Shown here: piece after piece, positions 23,088 to 31,100 of the stretch
Numbering within the stretch: the stretch's first letter is position 1
Layout: the number at the start of each line of letters is the position of its first letter
Origin: CAXBPY01 sp003455275
GTDB taxonomy: Bacteria > Bacteroidota > Bacteroidia > Chitinophagales > UBA10324
Length of the DNA stretch: 55,428 nt
Assembly: GCA_963977675.1 (NCBI GenBank)
Contig: CAXBPY010000016.1
Location: 1 to 55,428, forward strand
Direction of reading: 5' to 3'
Position numbers and translations under genes: made by a program
Notes under the pieces: generated by a model
What the model saw: the letters and a program-made list of their open reading frames with translations, nothing else
Database searches by the model: none
Told to the model about the DNA's origin: nothing

Positions 23088-23390
23088 ATGGAAGATATTT
23101 CAGTAGACGAATTGAAAGAAAGAAAGGATAAGAACGAACCACTTATTGTTATTGATGTTCGTGAAGAGTGGGAATATGAGGAATTTAATATTGGCGCAAA
23201 GTTGATTCCGCTTGCCACACTACCGGATGCGATTGCGGAACTTGCTACTCATAAACATGATGAAATAATTATCCATTGCAAATCCGGAAAACGAAGTGCC
23301 AATGCGCAGGCATTTCTAAAACAAAATGGATTTACAAATGTCCGCAATCTTACAGGCGGCATGGAAGCATGGAAAGCAAAACATGCTTAA
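23088..23390 (+). CDS. Single-domain rhodanese-like protein
   Basis: The protein has 100 residues and is one rhodanese domain. The motifs are VIDVREEWEYEEFNI and the active-site loop IIHCKSGKRSANA with Cys64. LTGGMEAWKAK closes it. Such proteins carry persulfide sulfur; the partner is unknown. There is no signal peptide, so it is cytoplasmic. Its TAA and the stop of the convergent GT4 gene share the palindrome TTAA. Confidence 0.93.
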   Translation: MEDISVDELKERKDKNEPLIVIDVREEWEYEEFNIGAKLIPLATLPDAIAELATHKHDEIIIHCKSGKRSANAQAFLKQNGFTNVRNLTGGMEAWKAKHA

Positions 23391-24490
23391 CATATTTCTC
23401 GATAAAGATTCATTAACTCCTGAGCAGAATTTTTAGCAAGGAACTTTCTGCTTTGCATTAATGAGGCATCAGATAGTTTGTTTCGAAGAGTCGAATCACT
23501 GAAAAGATTTTCTATCGCCGCCGCAATTTGTTCTTCATCTTTTGGGTTTACTAAAATTCCTGCATCGCCTGCAGCTTCTGCCATTGCTGAATCAGCGGAG
23601 GTAATAACTGGAAGCGCATGAGTCGCGGCTTCTGTTATCGGGATGCCAAATCCTTCGTGAAGCGAAGCATAGATAAATGCATAAGCAAGAGAGTAAATTG
23701 AGTTCAGTTCAATATTGCTTGAATTATGAATGAACTGAACCGAAATATTTTTTTTGTTCTCCAAAAATGTTTTCAATTCTTTCAGATATGGAGTTTCTCT
23801 TCCACAAACAACAAGCGCAGGTGGATTTTTTATTCTGGTCAGTGCTTTCAAAACAGTAAGCAAATTTTTTCTTCTCTCAATAGTTCCGGTATGAAGAAGA
23901 AAATTATCCGGAAGAGAATATTTCTTTTTAACTAAATCTTTTTCAGCGGAGGAAACTGTTGAAATAATATGTGCCGGAACAGATTGATAAATCACTTTTA
24001 TTTTTTCAGATTCTACCCGGTAGAATTTCATTAGCTCATTTTTTGTTTGCCTGCTTACCGCCACAATGCAGTCTGCGTTTGCAACCGAGTGCCTTGTTTT
24101 GATTTCATAAATCGTGCGGTCAATAACTGAATAAAATTCAGGATGTGTTTTGAAAATGACATCATGAATGGTTACAATTTTTTTTGCCTTGCTTCTATTC
24201 AATCCAAACGGAAGTTCATTGCTCAGTCCGTGATAAATATTCAGTTGAAGCTTGTTCCACTCATTCAACATTCCATAACTTCTCCAGAGCGATTTTGAAA
24301 TTCCATTTGGTAAAATCAATTCACAATTTGCAGGAACAGAAAAACCGGTTTTATTTTTTTCAGAAGGAGAGAAGAGAAAAAAATTTTCTTCCGAAAAATT
24401 TTCTGACATGGATTGAATCACCGCACGGCTGTAGTTTCCTAACCCGGAAGTATTGTTGAAAGCGCGCTTGGCATCGAATCCAATTTTCAT
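23387..24490 (-). CDS. Glycosyltransferase family 4 (GT-B)
   Basis: The protein has 367 residues. The N-terminal Rossmann half starts MKIGFDAKRAFNNTSGLGNY with a glycine-rich donor/acceptor loop. HDVIFKTHPEFYS, VAVSRQTKNEL and LLHTGTIERRKNL are typical of GT4. The E(x7)E donor motif is EGFGIPITEAATH. It probably adds a sugar to a surface polysaccharide or glycolipid in the cytoplasm; the donor and acceptor are unknown. No glycan cluster surrounds it. The tRNA-Leu gene lies upstream on the same strand with no visible terminator in the 51-nt gap. Confidence 0.9.
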   Translation of the reverse strand: MKIGFDAKRAFNNTSGLGNYSRAVIQSMSENFSEENFFLFSPSEKNKTGFSVPANCELILPNGISKSLWRSYGMLNEWNKLQLNIYHGLSNELPFGLNRSKAKKIVTIHDVIFKTHPEFYSVIDRTIYEIKTRHSVANADCIVAVSRQTKNELMKFYRVESEKIKVIYQSVPAHIISTVSSAEKDLVKKKYSLPDNFLLHTGTIERRKNLLTVLKALTRIKNPPALVVCGRETPYLKELKTFLENKKNISVQFIHNSSNIELNSIYSLAYAFIYASLHEGFGIPITEAATHALPVITSADSAMAEAAGDAGILVNPKDEEQIAAAIENLFSDSTLRNKLSDASLMQSRKFLAKNSAQELMNLYREIC

Positions 24491-24541
24491 TCAATAGGTA
24501 ATGAGTGTATAAAGGTCAGTTCTTTTTTTATATGAATTGAG

Positions 24542-24625
24542 TGTGCCGGCGGAGAGATTCGAACTCTCATGCCCTTGCGAGCGCTGCGCCCTGAACACAG
24601 TATGTCTACCAGTTTCACCACGCCG
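24542..24625 (-). tRNA. tRNA-Leu (CAG)
   Basis: An 84-nt cloverleaf is read on the minus strand. The acceptor arms GCCGGCG and CGCCGGC pair fully, with discriminator A. The anticodon stem CTGTG/CGCAG encloses loop TTCAGGG, giving anticodon CAG (Leu). The long variable arm GCTC-GCAA-GGGC marks a class II tRNA. The T arm is GAGAG-TTCGAAT-CTCTC. The 3' CCA is not encoded. Confidence 0.95.
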
Positions 24626-24639
24626 GCATTACGGGGGAG

Positions 24640-24647
24640 CGCAAATG
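24640..24647 (-). promoter_or_regulatory. -7 element (TACATTTG) for tRNA-Leu
   Basis: A perfect TAnnTTTG match on the minus strand, 14 nt before the tRNA. The stretch TTACATTTGCGCTCCCC is shared exactly with the tRNA-Val promoter. Confidence 0.7.
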
Positions 24648-24676
24648 TAATTTTAAGAATGAGTTCTGAAAGCTGA

Positions 24677-25468
24677 TTAGTAGTCGATGCCCAGCAAGCG
24701 AAGCGTTTCAATATTCAATCCGCCCACCGGAAGATCATTTTGTTTCTGAAATTTTTCGAGAGATGAATTGGTAACCGAGGTTATTTCACTTGAAGATTCA
24801 TCTACATCATATCCCAAATCATGAAGCCTCGATTGAATTTGATGAATGATACTTTGAGATATTTTTTCGGGGCAGATCACCTCTGTTTCTATTTGTTGAT
24901 TTGGATTTGATATCAGCGTTTTAGTAATGACAGTAGTATAGGTTGCCTGAACCGTAATTTTCTTTTTTGAAGGCGGGTCTGCTGATTCATAAATTGTAAC
25001 CTGCTTGAATTTTCTTTCACCTGTTCCTCTTCGTTTGCCTCCTTGCTGCAATACATTATAAGTCGTGAGCGTTTTATATTTCGCATCAACTGTTTGCGGT
25101 TCTTTAATGTTACAATCTTCAGGAAACTGACTGTGGCAGCTGGTATCTCTTCCTACAACAACCCATATTTTTTTAGACGGCGCCACCATCATTTTTTCTT
25201 CTGTAATGTCATATTCACCAGGAATATTCAGCATGAGTGTGTCACCGGTTGCATACTGTACCGTGTCTGTTGAAACAAGGTAAGACTCCGGCGTCAGAAT
25301 AATTTTTTTGTGCTGTGGAGTTACTACAGCTTTCACTGTATCAAAACGATAAATGTAAGGCGCATAGCATAGGGCATAACATTTTCCGGAATCTCTTCTG
25401 GTGATTTCGGTTTGCGAAAACGAAATTGAAGGAAGCAGAATGAAAATAAAATGAATCAGAAATTTCAT
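24677..25468 (-). CDS. Secreted protein with C-terminal peptidoglycan-binding-like domain
   Basis: The protein has 263 residues. A signal peptide (about 1-18, ending SFSQ) starts it. The middle is beta-rich with four scattered Cys (GKCYALCYAPY, TSCHSQFPEDC) and repeated TVQAT/TLTTY strands; no family is recognised. Residues ~200-263 resemble a PG_binding_1 domain: IQSRLHDLGYDVDE, then TNSSLEKFQKQNDLPVGGL and TLRLLGI. It would therefore sit in the periplasm near peptidoglycan. It stands alone, divergent from the flavoprotein gene and upstream of tRNA-Leu. Confidence 0.7.
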   Translation of the reverse strand: MKFLIHFIFILLPSISFSQTEITRRDSGKCYALCYAPYIYRFDTVKAVVTPQHKKIILTPESYLVSTDTVQYATGDTLMLNIPGEYDITEEKMMVAPSKKIWVVVGRDTSCHSQFPEDCNIKEPQTVDAKYKTLTTYNVLQQGGKRRGTGERKFKQVTIYESADPPSKKKITVQATYTTVITKTLISNPNQQIETEVICPEKISQSIIHQIQSRLHDLGYDVDESSSEITSVTNSSLEKFQKQNDLPVGGLNIETLRLLGIDY

Positions 25469-25480
25469 CAGTGATAAACA

Positions 25481-25508
25481 AATCTAAAATCTGATTCTAA
25501 ATTCTTAA
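25481..25508. repeat. Loose heptad array upstream of the flavoprotein gene (unit WWTCTAA)
   Basis: AATCTAA, AATCTGA, TTCTAAA, TTCTTAA are read at 7-nt steps. The match is weaker than in other arrays. It ends five bases before a near -7 element (TTTATTTG, 25514-25521). Confidence 0.4.
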
Positions 25509-25525
25509 TTCCTTTTATTTGGCAC

Positions 25526-26758
25526 ATGCAGAAAACTGATGTTTGTATAGTTGGGGCCGGGCCCGGTGGGGCAACTGCTTCATTATTTCTGGCATCGAAA
25601 GGAATAAGTTCTGTATTGTGTGACAAAGCAAAATTTCCGAGGGACAAAATATGTGGAGATGCGCTGAGCGGTAAAACAGTTAGTGTTCTTAAAAAATTAG
25701 ACCAGCGGATTCTTTTAGAGTTGACCGCATCTTCAATTCAGGTTCCGAGTTATGGAGTAAAATTTTTTGCACCTAATAATAAATTTATACGAATTCCATT
25801 TTTGAAAAATTATCCTTTAGAAAATGCAGCGCCGGGATTTATTTCAAAACGCATTCACTTCGATAATTTTTTAGCTGAAAAAGTAAAAGCAGAACCTGCT
25901 ATTCATTTTGCCGAAAACACTGAACTGAAATTTTTCAAACGGGTAAATGACGAATGGCTCATAGGCACCAGCGAAAGAGAAATAGTTTTTGTTTCAAAAA
26001 TTTTAATTGCTGCCGACGGAGCTCACAGTCAGTTTGCGCGGCAATTTGGAAAAATTGAAATGCAACCTGAGCATTATTGTGCAGGCATTCGGGCCTATTA
26101 TTCCGGAGTGAAGGGGATGGATGATGAAAATTTTATTGAGCTTCATTTTATGAAAGATTTATTACCGGGTTACTTCTGGATTTTCCCTTTGCCAAATGGA
26201 TGGGCCAATGTGGGAATCGGCGTACGAAGCGATATAGTGAGTAAACGAAAAATGAATCTGCGAAAACTTCTTCCTGAAATCATTGAAAAAAATCCTGTGC
26301 TTTATGAAAGGTTTTCAAATGCAAAGTTGGAAGATGAAGTTCGCGGATACGGATTGCCGTTGGGCTCCGTGAAGAGAAAAATTTCAGGCGACGGATTTAT
26401 GTTGTTAGGTGATGCGGCTTCCTTAATTGATCCTTTTACAGGCGAAGGAATAGGCAATGCAATGATGAGCGGAATGATTGCAGCAGATATTTCTTCAAAA
26501 GCAATTTCAGAAAATAATTTCTCTTCTGATTTTTTTCAGAAGTATGACCATGAGGTTTACCGGAAACTTTGGAATGAATTAAGCTTGAGCAAGCGGATGC
26601 AAAATCTCTCGCGCTATGGCTGGCTTTTTAATTTTGTAGTAAACAAGGCGGAGAAAAACAAAACGGTGCAGGAAACCATTTCGTGTATGTTCAATGATTT
26701 GAATATCCGCAACCGGTTAAGACAGCCATCATTCTATTTCAAACTCCTTTTTAATTAA
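25526..26758 (+). CDS. FAD-dependent oxidoreductase, geranylgeranyl reductase family
   Basis: The protein has 410 residues. The N-terminal FAD-binding motif is DVCIVGAGPGGATASLFLA; KFPRDKICGDALSG is the family-typical substrate-side loop. AADGAHSQFARQFG and the second FAD motif GDAASLIDPFTGEGIGNAM follow. The family includes geranylgeranyl reductases and other prenyl-chain or lipid reductases as well as hydroxylases, so the substrate is open. The start ATG directly precedes the FAD motif. A TTTATTTG element ends 4 nt before it, suggesting a leaderless message. Confidence 0.88.
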   Translation: MQKTDVCIVGAGPGGATASLFLASKGISSVLCDKAKFPRDKICGDALSGKTVSVLKKLDQRILLELTASSIQVPSYGVKFFAPNNKFIRIPFLKNYPLENAAPGFISKRIHFDNFLAEKVKAEPAIHFAENTELKFFKRVNDEWLIGTSEREIVFVSKILIAADGAHSQFARQFGKIEMQPEHYCAGIRAYYSGVKGMDDENFIELHFMKDLLPGYFWIFPLPNGWANVGIGVRSDIVSKRKMNLRKLLPEIIEKNPVLYERFSNAKLEDEVRGYGLPLGSVKRKISGDGFMLLGDAASLIDPFTGEGIGNAMMSGMIAADISSKAISENNFSSDFFQKYDHEVYRKLWNELSLSKRMQNLSRYGWLFNFVVNKAEKNKTVQETISCMFNDLNIRNRLRQPSFYFKLLFN

Positions 26759-26761
26759 TAA

Positions 26762-27403
26762 TTATTTTTCCGGTGTGGTGAATGAAACAGTATCAGTCCA
26801 TGTAGAACCGTCCTTGGTTCCAAAACAGATACATCGCATGGTAACCAGGTACTTGGTTCCTGATTTAAGGTTTTTCAGTTTATAAGATGTGGAACTTGCA
26901 GAATTTACCTTTATGCCAACTCCTTTAGAATGCTTGTCATTCGCTGCTTTCAGACGAATAACAAATCCCTGTGCGTCCAGAGGCCCATGCCAGTGTATAA
27001 CAGATGAAACTGATGTTATACTATCAATATGAATTCCGTTTGGCTTATCACATTCAAAATTTGTATGAAATTTTATGCTGGGTGAATAAGCAGAAGTATC
27101 AGTCAGCTCAAAATTACAAAGTGCAGAAATCTGAATTTCATAATCTGTGTTAGGTTGCAGGTTTCTGATTCGTGCAGTAGTGTCGGGTGCCATCACTTTC
27201 ATAGTCGACCATGCATTCGTTCCCGTGATTCGCGCTCTTAACTCATAACCTATTGCGTGTTCAGTTTTTTCCCAGCGAACTTTTATAGATGTGCTACCGG
27301 TGCCGGTTACCATCAGGTTATTTGGAGCAAAACAATTTTTTTGAGAATAAGAATTTATGAACGCAAACAGAAATAAGGAGAGGAGAAAGAATGACTTTTT
27401 CAT
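26762..27403 (-). CDS. Small secreted protein with two FN3 domains (operon gene 4)
   Basis: The protein has 213 residues: a signal peptide (about 1-20, ending SYSQ) and two fibronectin type III domains (about 22-115 and 117-210). FN3 marks are IKVRWEKTEHAIGYELRAR, LQPNTDYEIQISALC, VIHWHG and LKSGTKYLVTMRC. Paired Cys occur in each domain (CFAP with ALC; FEC with RCIC). There is no T9SS tail, lipobox or membrane anchor, so it should stay in the periplasm unless a partner exports it. It is a paralogue of the preceding gene (shared pattern DTSAYS...F.C..P.G..IDSI). It ends a four-gene operon, 3 nt after the upstream stop. Confidence 0.8.
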   Translation of the reverse strand: MKKSFFLLSLFLFAFINSYSQKNCFAPNNLMVTGTGSTSIKVRWEKTEHAIGYELRARITGTNAWSTMKVMAPDTTARIRNLQPNTDYEIQISALCNFELTDTSAYSPSIKFHTNFECDKPNGIHIDSITSVSSVIHWHGPLDAQGFVIRLKAANDKHSKGVGIKVNSASSTSYKLKNLKSGTKYLVTMRCICFGTKDGSTWTDTVSFTTPEK

Positions 27404-27406
27404 TTG

Positions 27407-28093
27407 CTATCGTTTTGTTTTGAATGAAAGGTATGGTTTAACTAATTCGGAAATTCCTGACAGACGGTTGTTGCAGGTACATCTTACTGTACAGAGATAC
27501 TCTGTATCAGGTTCTAATCCTTCAATCAGGCAGCTTGGGTTCGCTGAGGGTTCAATTGGGAGGATCAGCCACCCTTTAGGCTCAATTGTTTTTTTATAAT
27601 AAACTTTATACATCCTGACATCCAAGCCTGAAATCCATTTTACACGGACACATTTTTGTCCAATAGAATCAATATAAAATCCTGAAGGAGTTTCGCAGTC
27701 AAATGGAGTATAGACTTCTATCGGCTTTGAATAAGCAGATGTGTCAGAAAGGTTATAGCTGCACATCGAACTCATTTGAATAAAATATTTCAGGCCGCCT
27801 TTAAGCTTCTCGAACTTTAAGATAGTGTCGGGCGAATTGACTCTGTAATAACTCCAGGCGGTATCTGACACAGATTTAATTCGTGCGATATAAGAAAAAA
27901 CGCCCGGTGAGTTAGAGCAACAGATTTCAATCACGGAACTGGTTGTTTTTAACACTTTAATTCCTGTTGGAGATTTACAACCGGATTGCGCAAACAAAGT
28001 TTGACTTATTGCTACAAAAAAAATTGCTGAAATAGTAATGAAGATCTGTTTCAGATAATGGTTTGAAAATTTCACTTGTATTTTTTCTATCAC
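27407..28093 (-). CDS. Small secreted protein with two FN3 domains (operon gene 3)
   Basis: The protein has 228 residues. A longer N-terminal signal region (about 1-36, hydrophobic core IFITISAIFFVAIS, ending LFAQ) precedes two FN3-like domains (about 38-130 and 132-228). It is paralogous to operon gene 4: SDTSAYSKPIEVYTPFDC matches the sister's TDTSAYSPSI region, and both use PSGFYIDSI/PNGIHIDSI at the domain boundary. It has several Cys (ICCSN, SSMCSY, RCTCNN), as expected outside the cytoplasm. It has no T9SS tail. It begins 7 nt after the stop of the 1,835-residue protein. Confidence 0.78.
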   Translation of the reverse strand: MIEKIQVKFSNHYLKQIFITISAIFFVAISQTLFAQSGCKSPTGIKVLKTTSSVIEICCSNSPGVFSYIARIKSVSDTAWSYYRVNSPDTILKFEKLKGGLKYFIQMSSMCSYNLSDTSAYSKPIEVYTPFDCETPSGFYIDSIGQKCVRVKWISGLDVRMYKVYYKKTIEPKGWLILPIEPSANPSCLIEGLEPDTEYLCTVRCTCNNRLSGISELVKPYLSFKTKR

Positions 28094-28100
28094 AAATAAA

Positions 28101-31100
28101 TCAATGAATCACTATGATTTTTACGGTTGATCTGATTTTTGTATCTGTAATGAGCAGCCAATAACTGCCAGAGGCAAGACTTTCAGTTGATATAGTGAAA
28201 GAATTGAAATCATTTTTCACTGCATTTGCTTCCACTTGCTGACCAATCATGTTCAACAACTTTATTTCCGGATGTTCAATTTCTGAATTTTGATTTATCA
28301 AAATTTGAATTTCATCATCAGCTGGGTTTGGAAAAACTGAAACAGACTGACTCAGTTCATCTACATTTCCAACTTGCGTCCATGCCAACAAAGCGGATAA
28401 TGATGAACAGCCAATGCTGTCCCAGACTTTTACTTTATAATTCCCCGGTGTTGTTACAAAAATTTGCTGATACACTGCTCCAGCAATTACCTGCCCGTTC
28501 AAATACCATTGGTACGAAGCGCCGGGTGTCGAGGTAAGTATATTTCCGCTTTGAGAAATTACAGGAAGAGGAGGAGGTGGATATACATGCACAAATGAAT
28601 TTAGAACAAGTGTATCAGAGCCGGTTGCGTTAGTCGAAATTAATGTAACATCATAATCGCCTGCTGTAGTATAACAAGCAGATGGATTGTGCGCGGTTGA
28701 ATTTCCATTCGCTGTTCCGGGAAGAATCCAGTGCCAGGAGAGTGGAGTGTTACTGGATTGATCGGTGAATGAAACACAATCACCTTCACATATTTCATTA
28801 TCGCTAATAGTAAATCCGGCTTCAGGTTTTGCAAGTACATAATTTCCTACCTGTGTGGAGTCACTGCAACCTGAATTGTTTGTCAGAAAAACTTTGTATG
28901 AGCCCGTAGCCACAACTACATAAAAATAATTAGATGCTCCGGGAATTGAAACGCCATTCAAGGTCCATTGATACTGAGCCATTCCCTGAGCAGTAAAGAG
29001 TGTGTCATGCGATTGAATGATGATCGCTGAGGGAATTGGATTCACTGCAACAATTTGTTGCATCAACAAAGTATCAAAGCCATAAGGATTAGCTGTTATT
29101 AATTGCACATTGTAATTGCCGGGTTGATTATAACACACAAATGGATTAGGTAAGGTTGATGAGGCGGGGCTTCCTCCCGGAAAACTCCAGTTCCATGAAT
29201 TAGGGTTGTTGGAAGAATTATCATTGAACTGTATGCATTGATTTCTGCAGATGCTATTTGAAGAAAATTGAAATGAAGTCACCGGAGCATAACTCTGAGA
29301 ATTGAAGTTAACCGGCGTTGCAAAAGATGAGCAACCTTGTTGGTTATACACGGCAACAGAATACGAACCCGAAAGCAAGGGTTGATAGTTTTGAAAGATA
29401 GCTCCGATAACAGGATTTCCATTCAGGAACCACTGATATGAGTATGCATTTGTAGTGCAGGTAAGTAAGTTTCCTGCAATTGAAATTGATGGAGGCGGAG
29501 GCAAAGCAAGAACCGTAATATGAACTGCATCGGTGTAGTAAAGACCACAATCGGAATTAATAATACAGTAGTAGTTACCTTGTACAGTTGCAACAATCTG
29601 ATTGTTGGTTGCGCCGCTTATGGCAGCACCGTTTAGGTACCACTGATAATCAAAAGCCAAATTCATATCGGCTGAAATAACTGCTGATTGTCCGGCGCAA
29701 ATAACTGTATCTCCAAAAACTGAAACTGCAGTTGCAGGAGCAGTGATAGAAGTGAGTTGAAGCACACCTGAATTGCTGGAGCCACAATAATTTGATGCAG
29801 TACAGGAATATTGTCCTTGTGCGAATGCTTCGTAATTTGAATTGGTTGCACCAGAAATATCAGCACCATTAAATTTCCATTGATAAGAGGTTGCGTTTGT
29901 TGAAAATGAAACTATCATCGCTGAATCTCCTGAACAAATTGTATCATTTCCTGAAATTGAAATTGAAATAGAAGGGATAGCAGGTCCATTAGAAATGACA
30001 GCAGTATTAGTAGTATCACTCAAACAACTTGCATTCAAAATACAACTAAAGTTTCCTGCCTGCGAAGCAGTATAATTTGAATTGGTTGCACCGCTCAGAG
30101 GAACATTATTTAGCAACCATTGATAAGTAAACCCTAATCCGCTGGGAACAGAAAGCGACAGAGTTGTTCCGCTGCAAAGTGTATTTCCCTGTGGAGATGA
30201 AACAACAAGCGATGAAAATTGAAGCGGAGTTATAGTGATTGCAGGCGATAAAAATGTTCCGCATACTGCGTTTACAAAAACACAATTGTAATTCCCTGGT
30301 TGAAGTGCATAGTAAAAATTATTAGTTGCTCCGGAAATATTTACTCCATTCCACTGCCATTGATAAGTAAGCTGAGGATTTGAATTTGTTAACAGATAAA
30401 CTGAATCTCCGGAACACAGACTTACACCATTGGGAGCAAAAATGGAATTGCTAAGATTAAATGTGCTAAGTGTTAACTGATTCGAAAAAACGGTTCCACA
30501 CAAATTGTTAAATCGACATGTGTAAACTCCACCAATACTTGTAAGATATGAATTACCAGTTGCACCATTAATTGGGTTGCCATCTCTAAACCATTGATAG
30601 TTTACACCCGATTGATATGGTGCGGTAAATGTGACTGATTGGCCCGGACAAATATTTAAATTGCCAAGCACTGTAATTGAATCCGGAAGGTCGGGAGCAG
30701 TACTTACAATCGCTGCATTTGAAAGAACTGCGTTGCAGAAATTGGAAATAAAACATGTATAACTTCCTGCCTGGCTAGCTATAAAGGTCTGATTTGTTTC
30801 ACCAGAAATATCATTGCCATTCAAACGCCACTGATAAACATAATCTGCTCCGGGGCTGGCAGTTAATTGAATGGATTGACCATTGCATAAATTAAGTGAG
30901 CCCGTATAGGTAACTGAAGCCACTACCGGGTTGTCAATGCTTACTGTAATAACATTGGTGTAGAAATATCCGCAGGTGCTCATATAGTACCTCACGCGGT
31001 AATTTCCGCTTGTTGTTGCAGCATATCCTGAACTATAAGCTCCTGAAATTGGAATTCCGTTTTTCAACCATTGAAGTGTAACTGTTCCATTGCAATTGGA

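Noticed and set aside
24487..24711. Minus-strand open frame over the tRNA-Leu gene
   Set aside because: The frame is fully accounted for by the tRNA and its promoter; no protein family resemblance.
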